From NCBI GenBank assembly GCA_964394585.1, contig CAYMYI010000081.1, positions 1 through 19,134 on the forward strand: a stretch of DNA of 19,134 bases, in the 5' to 3' direction. This document shows, in pieces, positions 7,009-14,203 of the stretch. Source of the DNA: CAYUJH01 sp964394585. Lineage in GTDB: Bacteria; Bacteroidota; Bacteroidia; Cytophagales; Flammeovirgaceae. The notes under the pieces were generated by a model. The model was not told where the DNA came from. It made no database searches and saw only the letters and a list, made by a program, of their open reading frames with translations. Position 1 is the stretch's first letter. Each line of letters begins with the position of its first letter. A program made the translations under genes and the position numbers.

Positions 7009-7794
7009 ATGATATACCGAGAAATTCCCTCTGATTTTAATTACCGAAGCATTTCACTCGATGCCTTTTCAACCTATGTACGCGATATCTTATCGCTACC
7101 TGTAGAGGCATGGGTACGGTTTCTATACCGCATTCACGATGCGGATAGTTCTGCTGTACTATTTAGTAAGAAAGGGATTTCTCCTGAAGTGCAACAAACT
7201 TTTCTTGAAATAGGAATGCTTCATAAAGCGATCTTGATTGCCTTTGGAAACGCCAAGCAGCGATTAATTACGCTTCAGCAACAGGCATCAGCAAATCGGT
7301 TTTTAGCTGTACAAGCCAGCCTGGAAAGTTATATGCATATGGGAACTGCTCTTGACCATCTATCGCGCATTACCTTTATGATTACCCAACCCGATGCAGC
7401 GACTAAGCGCACTTTACAAGGGAAAATACTTCGTCATCATATCAACTTTTCAGTTTTTCGGAAAGAATACAATGTGAGCGGCTACCGAAAGTTATTTGGG
7501 CAAAAGCCTTTGAAAGAATTAGAAACAATTTGCCATAATTGTATACAAACCCAGCCCTTCCCCTCTTTTTTTGCAGAAAAGGGCAATAAACTTGTATTTC
7601 CTACGGCACTACGAAGTAGCAATAAGCCTTGGATTGTTGAGTTATACAAACCTCGGTTTCGTAAATATATTGCGTTGCCTACGATGGTGCAGAACGATTT
7701 TGAAGTATTGATGAATTTTCAAGATGCCCTCTACCATAAACTGACCGAAGCCGTTATTTCTTTTGAAAAACGGCACGGTATGGTAATCCGTTAA
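7009..7794 (+). CDS. Protein of unknown function, mostly helical
   Basis: A 261-residue soluble protein, no signal peptide, no membrane segment. I do not recognise it. Composition suggests an alpha-helical N-terminal two thirds: helices around YRSISLDAFSTYVRDIL, QQTFLEIGMLHKAILIAF, FLAVQASLESYMHMGTAL and DHLSRITFMI. A basic region with His pairs (GKILRHHINFSVFRK, about 144-158) follows, then a region with PWIVELYKPRFRKY near 210-223 and a final amphipathic helix. The long helix with ALDHLSRI loosely recalls HEPN-like or DinB-like bundles, but no diagnostic residues are visible. It is divergent from the 103-residue gene and ends only four bases before the convergent stop of the next gene, so the two 3' ends face each other with no room for a separate terminator. 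Codon use looks like its neighbours. Confidence 0.8.
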   Translation: MIYREIPSDFNYRSISLDAFSTYVRDILSLPVEAWVRFLYRIHDADSSAVLFSKKGISPEVQQTFLEIGMLHKAILIAFGNAKQRLITLQQQASANRFLAVQASLESYMHMGTALDHLSRITFMITQPDAATKRTLQGKILRHHINFSVFRKEYNVSGYRKLFGQKPLKELETICHNCIQTQPFPSFFAEKGNKLVFPTALRSSNKPWIVELYKPRFRKYIALPTMVQNDFEVLMNFQDALYHKLTEAVISFEKRHGMVIR

Positions 7795-7798
7795 AAAG

Positions 7799-8323
7799 TT
7801 ACCCCCAACGGTTGAAAACTACATCGCCCATAGAACGAGGTTCCCAAAAGGCAAATTCGGCGAACTCAGCATCGTACAATTGGTGGACTACCGCAGTGGT
7901 TTCAGGGTTATCAGCATCTACCTCTAAGCGCAGAATAGGTGTGGGAATCACTTGGAAAGGTTCTTGATTAAACAGTTGGGCAAGTGCCTCGTGTTCTGCG
8001 TAGGTATGTGGTGGTTCTATGCGAGGAAGATGCTCGGGCGCTAAGGACGACTCCGGTATGGCAAAGGCGACAATAGGGTAATATTTATTGCAAAAGACTA
8101 ACAGCTGTTCGTTACTTTTTTGTAGTAGTGCTACGTGGTAAGTCTGCTTTTTTTCGTTGGCAAAAGCGATGCTGGCAAGCTCGAAGTCGAGTGCTCTGGT
8201 TTGTTGGCAGCGTTCTTCAAACAGAGTGGGGGCAAAGGTGGGCGGAGGAGCATCTTTTTTACCCCAAAATCCTGATATTCCTGCGGGAAACGAGAAAGAG
8301 GGTTGCGAAGTAGTTTGTTCCAT
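7799..8323 (-). CDS. Hypothetical protein, 174 residues
   Basis: The open frame begins at 8389, but I prefer the ATG at 8323 (MEQTTSQPSFSFP). The extra 22 residues (MFVSPSSLYLSLYFF...) come from AT-rich sequence that looks untranslated. If the longer start were used it would add a hydrophobic N-terminus. The 174-residue product begins with a Pro/Phe/Ser-rich linker (GFWGKKDAPPPTFAP), then an alternating alpha/beta-like region (TYHVALLQKSNEQLLVFC, YYPIVAFAIPESS, FQVIPTPILRLEVD) ending in FWEPRSMGDVVFNRWG. I do not recognise the family. It follows rnd on the same strand by 102 bases with a weak terminator-like hairpin between, so cotranscription is uncertain. It converges with the 261-residue gene. 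Confidence 0.7.
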   Translation of the reverse strand: MEQTTSQPSFSFPAGISGFWGKKDAPPPTFAPTLFEERCQQTRALDFELASIAFANEKKQTYHVALLQKSNEQLLVFCNKYYPIVAFAIPESSLAPEHLPRIEPPHTYAEHEALAQLFNQEPFQVIPTPILRLEVDADNPETTAVVHQLYDAEFAEFAFWEPRSMGDVVFNRWG

Positions 8324-8406
8324 ATTCGATTGAATGATATAGGTGAAAAAATAGAGGCTTAAATATAAGGAAGAGGGGCTAACGAACATTTCCTTTCATG
8401 CATTTT

Positions 8407-8427
8407 AAAACCTGAAATGTCAGGCTT
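8407..8427 (-). terminator. Weak terminator-like hairpin after rnd
   Basis: On the minus strand AAGCCTGA and TCAGGTTT pair over eight positions with one G-U pair and a four-base loop, ending in only four T. It overlaps the rnd stop codon. The short stem and T run make it at best an attenuating site. Confidence 0.35.
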
Positions 8428-9700
8428 ATTCGGAAGGCTTTTGCGTGATATGGAAGCGAAGTGGTTCAATATCAATATTATCTTCTTGTGCTAATTGGTT
8501 GAGCACTTCGACCTTCCAAGTAGATAGGCTATCAATTCCTTCCCAAACAAGCTCTTGTTTAGCACGCGCCGGTAGTACTAATGCTTGTAGTGCTTCGCCT
8601 TTTAGTATGCTAAGGCGTTCACGTATATAATCAAATAGCTCGCTACGTTCTATGAGAAGTTGCTGATTTTTTTTATAGGAGCCCCATTTCATAGCGTTGG
8701 GCAAGCTTTTTTGTAGTGCATTGGTTTCTTGGTTTGCTCTGTACAGGGTTTCAGCTTTTTCTTTCGCATGCAACAGTTCAGAGAGGAATGGCTCGCGTTT
8801 GAGGCGCGGGTGGGCGCTAAGTTTTTGTATATCAGCTTTATTGCGTGGAGGGTACTCGGCTAGTTCAACGAGTTTTTTTGAGTCAATCACTCGGTAGTGC
8901 GGTTTATTGAGCTGTGCCGCTAATTGGTCGATAATTTCCCAGTAGGTTTGTAGCAGCATGGTTCTGAAACCTCCTAGTTTGTGCTTTCGAGCAAGGCGCA
9001 ACGCGGGATTTTTGTTTTCAATTGTAAAGTTATCAAGTAAAGCGCGTTCCTCTTGGTACCAAGCCATGTGCCCTTTTTGTTCGAGCTCTTTGGTGAGCAA
9101 AACATATAAGTGGGGTAGATAAACCACGTCGTAGGCAGCATAGGTTAGCTGACTTTCGGTCAGTGGACGTTTGAGCCAGTTAGAGGCTTGCGCTCCTTTT
9201 TTTAGTCGAATGTCTGCCTTAATTTCTAATAATCGCGATAAGCTAATGTTATCTTTTGTTTCGAGTAAGAAGGCATACATCAGCGAAGTATCTTCAATAT
9301 TTTTAGGATGGCATTGGGCGGTATCTTGTAAAATAGTAAGATCTGACGCGCAACTATGGAATATTTTCCGGACACTTGGGTTTTCAAATACCCGAAAAAT
9401 ATCGGAAGGTAAATCGGTCTGCACTGTGTCGACCAGATAAACCGCATTGCCATCGTACAACTGAATAAGGCTAAGGGTTCGCCCATAGGCGTAGCGGTTA
9501 TCATCAAATTCTAAATCGACTGCTAGTTGGGTAGTATTGCTTAGTTTTTCGTTAGCGAGCCGTTGGGCATCTTCAGCTTGAGTAATATAAAATGCGGGTA
9601 CTTCCGAGTGCGTATCACTTTCTTGCCCAAAAATAGAGAGGTTTGTCAGTAACGCACCGATAGTATCTGAAGGAGTATGAAGATGGGAGGAGTCAGGCAT
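8426..9700 (-). CDS. rnd: Ribonuclease D (DEDDy 3'-5' exoribonuclease with HRDC region)
   Basis: A 424-residue cytoplasmic protein. The exonuclease core carries the four metal-binding acids and the tyrosine of DEDDy nucleases: Asp62 and Glu64 in LAVDLEFDD, Asp120 in FHSCASDLTIL, and Tyr187 with Asp191 in YAAYDVVYL. In known family members these residues hold two metal ions for 3'-5' trimming of tRNA and other RNA ends. After the core come helical segments, with an HRDC-like block at about 264-300 (LNKPHYRVIDSKKLVELAEYPP) that usually binds RNA or guides it to the active site. An N-terminal extension of about 35 residues precedes the core. The ATG at 9700 is 34 bases after the DUF1573 stop on the same strand, suggesting cotranscription. 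Length is a little above the E. coli enzyme. Confidence 0.92.
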   Translation of the reverse strand: MPDSSHLHTPSDTIGALLTNLSIFGQESDTHSEVPAFYITQAEDAQRLANEKLSNTTQLAVDLEFDDNRYAYGRTLSLIQLYDGNAVYLVDTVQTDLPSDIFRVFENPSVRKIFHSCASDLTILQDTAQCHPKNIEDTSLMYAFLLETKDNISLSRLLEIKADIRLKKGAQASNWLKRPLTESQLTYAAYDVVYLPHLYVLLTKELEQKGHMAWYQEERALLDNFTIENKNPALRLARKHKLGGFRTMLLQTYWEIIDQLAAQLNKPHYRVIDSKKLVELAEYPPRNKADIQKLSAHPRLKREPFLSELLHAKEKAETLYRANQETNALQKSLPNAMKWGSYKKNQQLLIERSELFDYIRERLSILKGEALQALVLPARAKQELVWEGIDSLSTWKVEVLNQLAQEDNIDIEPLRFHITQKPSE

Positions 9701-9734
9701 AAGGCAATGAATACTAGGTAAAAACGCCTCTAGA

Positions 9735-10121
9735 TTATTGTGTTTTTGGCTTTACATACCCTTTAATTTTTAGTAAGATGGGGTCTTTACTTGCACTATG
9801 TTGCACCTTTATGGTTCGTACATAATAACCCGGGCGGTTATTCGAGTTGTACGATACTTTAATTTCTCCATTTTGCTGGGGCGCGATGGCTTCTTTGGAC
9901 CAGGCTGCAACCGTACAGCCACAAGAACTCACCACATTAGTAAGCACAAGGGTAGTATCGCTTTGGTTGGTAAATGAAAAGGTGGCATCCGCTAACTTTC
10001 CTTCTTCTATCGTAGGTAATTCTTGTTCCATAACTTTAAAGACGAGAGGTGCCTGAGCATATGCAACACTACAGCTAGCAAATACCGTAAAATATGCAAA
10101 AATTGCGATTAATCTTTTCAT
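9735..10121 (-). CDS. Secreted DUF1573 protein
   Basis: The frame can be extended to 10151, but the paired ATGs at 10124 and 10121 precede a proper signal peptide (MKRLIAIFAYFTVFASCSVAYAQ), so I place the start at 10121, giving 128 residues. The mature part is one DUF1573 domain, an immunoglobulin-like beta sandwich of Bacteroidota and Planctomycetota exported proteins: FSFTNQSDTTLVLTNV, then the signature SSCGCTVAAW, IAPQQNGEIKVSYNS and a final ILLKIKGYVKP. The conserved Cys-Gly-Cys is intact. Cleavage is probably after AYA or AYAQ. The ASC within the signal could alternatively be a weak lipobox. Function in the cell is unknown. It is first in a leftward group with rnd, with a candidate promoter 32 bases upstream. 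Confidence 0.88.
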   Translation of the reverse strand: MKRLIAIFAYFTVFASCSVAYAQAPLVFKVMEQELPTIEEGKLADATFSFTNQSDTTLVLTNVVSSCGCTVAAWSKEAIAPQQNGEIKVSYNSNNRPGYYVRTIKVQHSASKDPILLKIKGYVKPKTQ

Positions 10122-10152
10122 CATTAAAACAAGGTTTCTGAGGGTTGTCAAA

Positions 10153-10160
10153 CAAATGTA
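10153..10160 (-). promoter_or_regulatory. Bacteroidota -7 element upstream of DUF1573 gene
   Basis: The minus-strand sequence TACATTTG matches TAnnTTTG exactly. The implied start site lies about 25 bases upstream of the ATG at 10121, which also argues against a start at 10151. No clear -33 TTTG is visible at the usual distance. Confidence 0.45.
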
Positions 10161-10276
10161 ACGAACGCTTTTTTAAGTGCATAGTTTCTATTTCGAAACT
10201 CAATAACAACTTATCATTTAAAATGTACAGAATTTTGAGACTTGAACTCACCACAGGGATGGTCATCAAAATTTAT

Positions 10277-10284
10277 TAAATTTG
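10277..10284 (+). promoter_or_regulatory. Bacteroidota -7 element upstream of the E1 gene
   Basis: TAAATTTG at 10277-10284 matches TAnnTTTG exactly. Transcription should start around 10290, making translation from the TTG at 10289 unlikely and favouring the GTG at 10343. A -33 TTTG is not seen at the expected spacing; the nearest TTG (10242) is too far. Together with the element at 10153-10160 it gives two opposed promoters in one short spacer. Confidence 0.5.
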
Positions 10285-10342
10285 TGGGTTGCTATCATTT
10301 TTGAGGCTGCATCGCGATACCTTACCAATAAATTATAACAAC

Positions 10343-12751
10343 GTGGAATACTTAGAAAAAACAACTGAAATCAACTTGACAAAAGAAACACTTCTTAACG
10401 ACTACCGAACCGTTTGGGAAAGCCGATACGCGAGCTTACTCGGGCGAAAAGAGGTGTTTATGGGCAAGGCGAAATTCGGCATTTTTGGCGACGGGAAAGA
10501 ACTGCCACAAATTGCCATGGCTAAAGCTTTCCAACCCGGCGATTTCCGTTCGGGATACTACCGCGACCAAACTTTTATGCTTTCGTTGGGTGAACTCACA
10601 CTTGAAGCTTTTTTCGCTCAATTGTATGCACATACCGATTTAGAACATGAACCCGCTACCGCAGGTCGCTCTATGAACGGACATTTTGCTACGCGCAGTC
10701 ACCATGCCGATGGCTCTTGGAAGAACCTCACCGAGCAATACAACTCAGCCGCCGATATTTCTCCGACGGCAGGGCAAATGCCTCGCCTCACCGGGTTAGC
10801 GTATGCTTCCAAACTCTATCGGCAAAATCCTGAATTGGCTTCGTTTACGCAATTCTCTAAGAAAGGTAACGAAGTGGCATTTGGCACTATTGGCAATGCT
10901 TCTTGCGCAGAAGGACCCTTCTTTGAAACGCTAAATGCGGTGGGCGTGCTGCAAGTTCCTGCACTTATTTCTGTTTGGGATGATGACTACGGAATCTCGG
11001 TTCCTAATAAATATCAAATCACAAAAGAAAGTATCTCTGATATTTTAGAAGGGTTTCAGCGTAAAGAAGGGGAAAATAGTGGCTTTGAAATATTCAAAGT
11101 GCGTGGCTGGGATTTCCCCGCCTTGATCGATACTTACATGCGTGCCGCAGAAATTTGCCGTAAAGAACATGTGCCTGTGCTAATTCACGTAACCGAAATT
11201 ACTCAGCCGCAGGGGCACTCTACCTCAGGCTCTCACGAGCGATATAAATCTGAAGAACGTTTAGCTTGGGAACGAGCTCACGATTGCAATGTAAAATTTC
11301 GCGAGTGGCTCATTGCCGAAGGTTTTGCCACAGCAGAAGAGCTTACCAAAATTGAAAAAGAAGCTGAGAAACGCGCCAAAGAAGCTCGTAAAAATGCATG
11401 GAATGCGTTTGTAAACTCTATGAAAGAAGATTACGACGAAGCATTACGCTTAATCGCCAAAGCAGAGCAGCAATCGCAAAATAAAGTTCGGCTACAGCAA
11501 ATCCGGAAAGAGTTAGAAAAAACACTGAACCCGATACGCTCTGATGCCATGCGAGCTGTAAAGAAAGCACTACGCGAACTTCGTTTTGAAACGCCTCAAA
11601 TTGCTATTCCTTTGCGAAATTGGCTAAAAAGAGTGAGCGAAGAGAATGCAGATCGGTATAATTCGCATCTGTACAGCGAGTCGCCGCAATCGGCACTCAA
11701 CGTAGAGGCCGTCCCTGCAACCTATGCCGATAACCCCCCGGTAATAGATGGTCGCGAAGTTATGAACGCTTGCTTTGATGCCATGCTAGCACGTGACCCA
11801 CGCGTATTTGCTATTGGCGAAGATGTAGGTAAAATTGGCGATGTAAACCAAGGGTTTGCAGGATTACAGCAAAAATATGGCGAGTTGCGCGTTACCGATA
11901 CCGGCATCCGAGAAGCTACTATTGTAGGGCAGGGCGTTGGTGCCGCACTCCGAGGGTTACGCCCTATCGTTGAAATTCAATACCTCGATTATATCTTCTA
12001 TGCGTTATTTACCCTAACAGACGACCTCGCATGCTTTCAGTACCGCACAAAAGGGGGGCAACGTGCCCCTGTGATTGTGCGAACGCGCGGACACCGCCTC
12101 GAAGGTATTTGGCACTCCGGTTCCCCCATCGGAAGTTTGTTGCATAGCTTACGAGGTATGTACATTTTAGTCCCTCGCAACATGACGAAAGCCGCAGGGT
12201 TCTATAACACCATGCTACAGTCAGATGATACTGCGCTTATTATTGAGTGTTTAAATGGATATCGTTTGAAAGAAAAACTCCCTGAAAATATTGGAGAATA
12301 TACCGAACCTCTAGGAGTACCTGAGGTAATCCGTGAAGGAAAAGACGTTACGGTGGTTACATATGGCTCTATGTGCCGTATAGTTATGGATGCTGCCGCT
12401 CAGTTGCAAGAAGTTGGTATTAGTGTAGAGGTAATCGATGTGCAAACGCTCCTACCGTTTGATATTAACCACATCATTGTTGAATCAATCCAAAAAACCA
12501 ACCGCGTAATTTTTGCAGATGAAGATGTTTCGGGAGGGGCGAGTGCCTATATGATGCAAAAAGTAGTGGATGAACAAAACGCCTATCGCTGGCTCGATAG
12601 CAAACCCGTAGCAATTTCGGCGAAAGACCACCGGCCTGCGTATGCTTCAGATGGTGATTACTTCTCAAAACCAAACATCGAAACGGTGTTCGATGCAGTA
12701 TACGAGCTAATGCACGAGGTAAATCCTCAAGAATATCCTGCATTGTACTAA
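10343..12751 (+). CDS. Fused alpha/beta 2-oxoacid dehydrogenase E1 component
   Basis: Thiamine-diphosphate-dependent E1 decarboxylase that feeds acyl groups to a lipoamide E2. Which acid it uses (branched-chain 2-oxoacids or pyruvate) cannot be read from the sequence. The frame opens at a TTG at 10289, but a promoter element just before it and the family start favour the GTG at 10343 (MEYLEKTTEINL), giving 802 residues. Residues about 25-310 are the alpha part, with GRSMNGHFATRSHHADGSW, the cofactor region GTIGNASCAEG (about 181-191) and WDDDYGISVP (212-221), and GHSTSGSHERYK. A helical charged linker (about 310-440) leads into the beta part (about 465-802): AIGEDVGKIGDVNQG, VTDTGIREATIVGQGVGAALRG, RTRGHRLEGIWHSG, and a C-terminal transketolase domain with VIDVQTLLPFD. 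No E2 or E3 gene is in the window. A terminator follows. Confidence 0.93.
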   Translation: MEYLEKTTEINLTKETLLNDYRTVWESRYASLLGRKEVFMGKAKFGIFGDGKELPQIAMAKAFQPGDFRSGYYRDQTFMLSLGELTLEAFFAQLYAHTDLEHEPATAGRSMNGHFATRSHHADGSWKNLTEQYNSAADISPTAGQMPRLTGLAYASKLYRQNPELASFTQFSKKGNEVAFGTIGNASCAEGPFFETLNAVGVLQVPALISVWDDDYGISVPNKYQITKESISDILEGFQRKEGENSGFEIFKVRGWDFPALIDTYMRAAEICRKEHVPVLIHVTEITQPQGHSTSGSHERYKSEERLAWERAHDCNVKFREWLIAEGFATAEELTKIEKEAEKRAKEARKNAWNAFVNSMKEDYDEALRLIAKAEQQSQNKVRLQQIRKELEKTLNPIRSDAMRAVKKALRELRFETPQIAIPLRNWLKRVSEENADRYNSHLYSESPQSALNVEAVPATYADNPPVIDGREVMNACFDAMLARDPRVFAIGEDVGKIGDVNQGFAGLQQKYGELRVTDTGIREATIVGQGVGAALRGLRPIVEIQYLDYIFYALFTLTDDLACFQYRTKGGQRAPVIVRTRGHRLEGIWHSGSPIGSLLHSLRGMYILVPRNMTKAAGFYNTMLQSDDTALIIECLNGYRLKEKLPENIGEYTEPLGVPEVIREGKDVTVVTYGSMCRIVMDAAAQLQEVGISVEVIDVQTLLPFDINHIIVESIQKTNRVIFADEDVSGGASAYMMQKVVDEQNAYRWLDSKPVAISAKDHRPAYASDGDYFSKPNIETVFDAVYELMHEVNPQEYPALY

Positions 12752-12781
12752 GCCAATGTGTTTTTCTAAATAAATAAATAC

Positions 12782-12823
12782 AAAGCGAAGGGAACTCACT
12801 ACGAAAAAACCTTCGCTTTTTTT
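12782..12823 (+). terminator. Rho-independent terminator after E1 gene
   Basis: AAAGCGAAGG (12782-12791) pairs perfectly with CCTTCGCTTT (12810-12819) over 10 bases. The loop is 18 bases and a T run continues to 12823. It begins 31 bases after the E1 stop and separates it from the DUF4442 gene. Confidence 0.85.
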
Positions 12824-12849
12824 ATCTTTCTATAAAACAATATAATACC

Positions 12850-13380
12850 ATGACAACATCAGAGAAAACTCATACCGAAGAAGCTCACTTGAGCAAGGCA
12901 CGCCAAGCATATGCTTCTAATATGTTACACCGAGGTAAGTTTCGGGCATTTTCCCTTACCAAAGTACCTATGCTGTACTTTTCTGGAACGCGAATCGTGA
13001 AGCTGACTGATACGGAATGCGCTGCAGCAGTGCTCTACCGATGGCTCAACCAGAACCCTTTTCGCTCTATCTATTTTGCGGTACAAAGCATGACTGCCGA
13101 GCTTACCACGGCTGCATTGGCAATGATGGCAGTACAGGGGTATAGCCCTTCGGTCGCCATGATTATCGTGAACCTTGAAGCGGAGTTTCCGAAAAAAGCT
13201 ACCGGAAAAACCACGTTTACCTGCGCTGAAGGCGAAAAAGCATTGGAGGCAGTGCGCCGTTGTGTGGAAACCGGAGAGGCCACTACCGCAAAACTCGTTA
13301 CGGAAGGTCGCCTTGACGACGGTACATTGGTCGCTCGGTTTGCCTTCACGTGGTCTTTCAAACAGCGGAGCAAAAAATAA
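12850..13380 (+). CDS. DUF4442 hot-dog-fold protein (thioesterase-like)
   Basis: A 176-residue cytoplasmic protein. Residues about 32-172 match the DUF4442 pattern: KVPMLYFSGTRIVKLTDTEC, the conserved NPFRSIYFAVQSMTAELTT (about 69-87) where the long hot-dog helix begins, then VNLEAEFPKKATGKTTFTC and a final strand VARFAFTWSF. Hot-dog relatives such as PaaI hydrolyse acyl-CoA thioesters, so acyl-CoA or acyl-carrier binding is plausible, but DUF4442 activity is undefined. The first 30 residues are a charged extension (MTTSEKTHTEEAHLSKARQ). The ATG at 12850 lies 27 bases after the E1 terminator, leaving little room for a separate promoter, so it may depend on readthrough or on a promoter inside the terminator region. 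It is followed by its own terminator. Confidence 0.85.
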   Translation: MTTSEKTHTEEAHLSKARQAYASNMLHRGKFRAFSLTKVPMLYFSGTRIVKLTDTECAAAVLYRWLNQNPFRSIYFAVQSMTAELTTAALAMMAVQGYSPSVAMIIVNLEAEFPKKATGKTTFTCAEGEKALEAVRRCVETGEATTAKLVTEGRLDDGTLVARFAFTWSFKQRSKK

Positions 13381-13475
13381 AGGGAAGTGTTGCAAAAAAT
13401 AGATATTTGTTGGTATCCACCAGAAAGGCAGGTAGTGATAAATCTGTGCCTTCTGTAGCCAATGAAAAGAGATAG

Positions 13476-13508
13476 AGAACGGAACCGATGGGCATCCGTT
13501 CTTTTTTT
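13476..13508 (+). terminator. Rho-independent terminator after DUF4442 gene
   Basis: AGAACGGA (13476-13483) pairs perfectly with TCCGTTCT (13495-13502), followed by TTTTTT (13503-13508). It lies about 95 bases beyond the DUF4442 stop and touches the end of the convergent oxygenase gene. On the minus strand the hairpin is not followed by a T run. Confidence 0.8.
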
Positions 13509-14139
13509 ATCCTAGAATATACCCTAAAGAAGGCGGCTGGTAAAGCAGCCATCCTGTTAAACTATACCGGCCTATATGTGTAGGAAGAACTTCGTGGGGT
13601 ACTACATCGCTACGAAACATCACACACCGATTGCGCAAGGGTGCTACAAGAGTCTGGGAGTCGTCTTCGTGGTAGAGGACAAGCTCGCCCCCATCGCCTT
13701 GCTGCCAGCTATCATTTAAATACACAATTACAGAAATAAGCCGGTTGTTTCTATCTTTAAACTGGTCGAGATGCTTGCGGTAAAAGGCACCTTTCGGATA
13801 ATAAGCTAAATGAAATTCATAGCCCGAAAGGCTCAAAAAGCATAATCTATTAAAAATGGCTATCATTTCTTCAACAAGGGTAAACACAGGTGCTATTTCT
13901 TGGTCTTGCTGTTTATCAACCCAAAAAATGGCATCACCACGAATGGAACGGTTCACCGCTCGGTGTTTTATATCGCCAATACCCGCAGTATTAAAGTCAT
14001 CCGATGTTAAATGATGTAAGAAATACGAGCGCACTAGGCGAAACAGTTCTTCAGGAAGGAAATCATCTACGATAACATAGGAGTTATCTGAAAGAGCGTC
14101 AACCCAGTTGACCCACCTCTCTTCAGCTATGATAGGCAT
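13507..14139 (-). CDS. 2-oxoglutarate/Fe(II)-dependent oxygenase, prolyl 4-hydroxylase type
   Basis: A cytoplasmic dioxygenase of the SM-20/P4H-alpha group. It begins at the ATG at 14139 (MPIIAEERWVNW), giving 210 residues. A TTG at 14220 would add 27 residues and overlap the tamL end by 17 bases, which I think less likely. The N-terminal piece YVIVDDFLPEELF is typical of the family. The iron site is complete: His123 and Asp125 in YRKHLDQF, His182 in VVPHEVLP, and Arg191 in GRYSLTGWLL for the 2-oxoglutarate carboxylate. Strands between them (RLISVIVYLNDSW, GGELVLYH) complete the double-stranded beta helix. The substrate is unknown. Known relatives hydroxylate proline in proteins such as EF-Tu or ribosomal proteins, but nothing here shows that. 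It follows tamL by 64 bases, so it is probably cotranscribed. Confidence 0.9.
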   Translation of the reverse strand: MPIIAEERWVNWVDALSDNSYVIVDDFLPEELFRLVRSYFLHHLTSDDFNTAGIGDIKHRAVNRSIRGDAIFWVDKQQDQEIAPVFTLVEEMIAIFNRLCFLSLSGYEFHLAYYPKGAFYRKHLDQFKDRNNRLISVIVYLNDSWQQGDGGELVLYHEDDSQTLVAPLRNRCVMFRSDVVPHEVLPTHIGRYSLTGWLLYQPPSLGYILG

Positions 14140-14203
14140 GTATGTTTTGAAAAAAGCTTGCGAATTTAGAAGAAATTCTGGAATGCCCTCACAAAAAATA
14201 TCC

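Noticed and set aside
12925..13395. Minus-strand frame of 156 codons opposite the DUF4442 gene.
   Set aside because: Shadow of the DUF4442 coding sequence. The peptide is Cys-, His- and Arg-rich without any family pattern.
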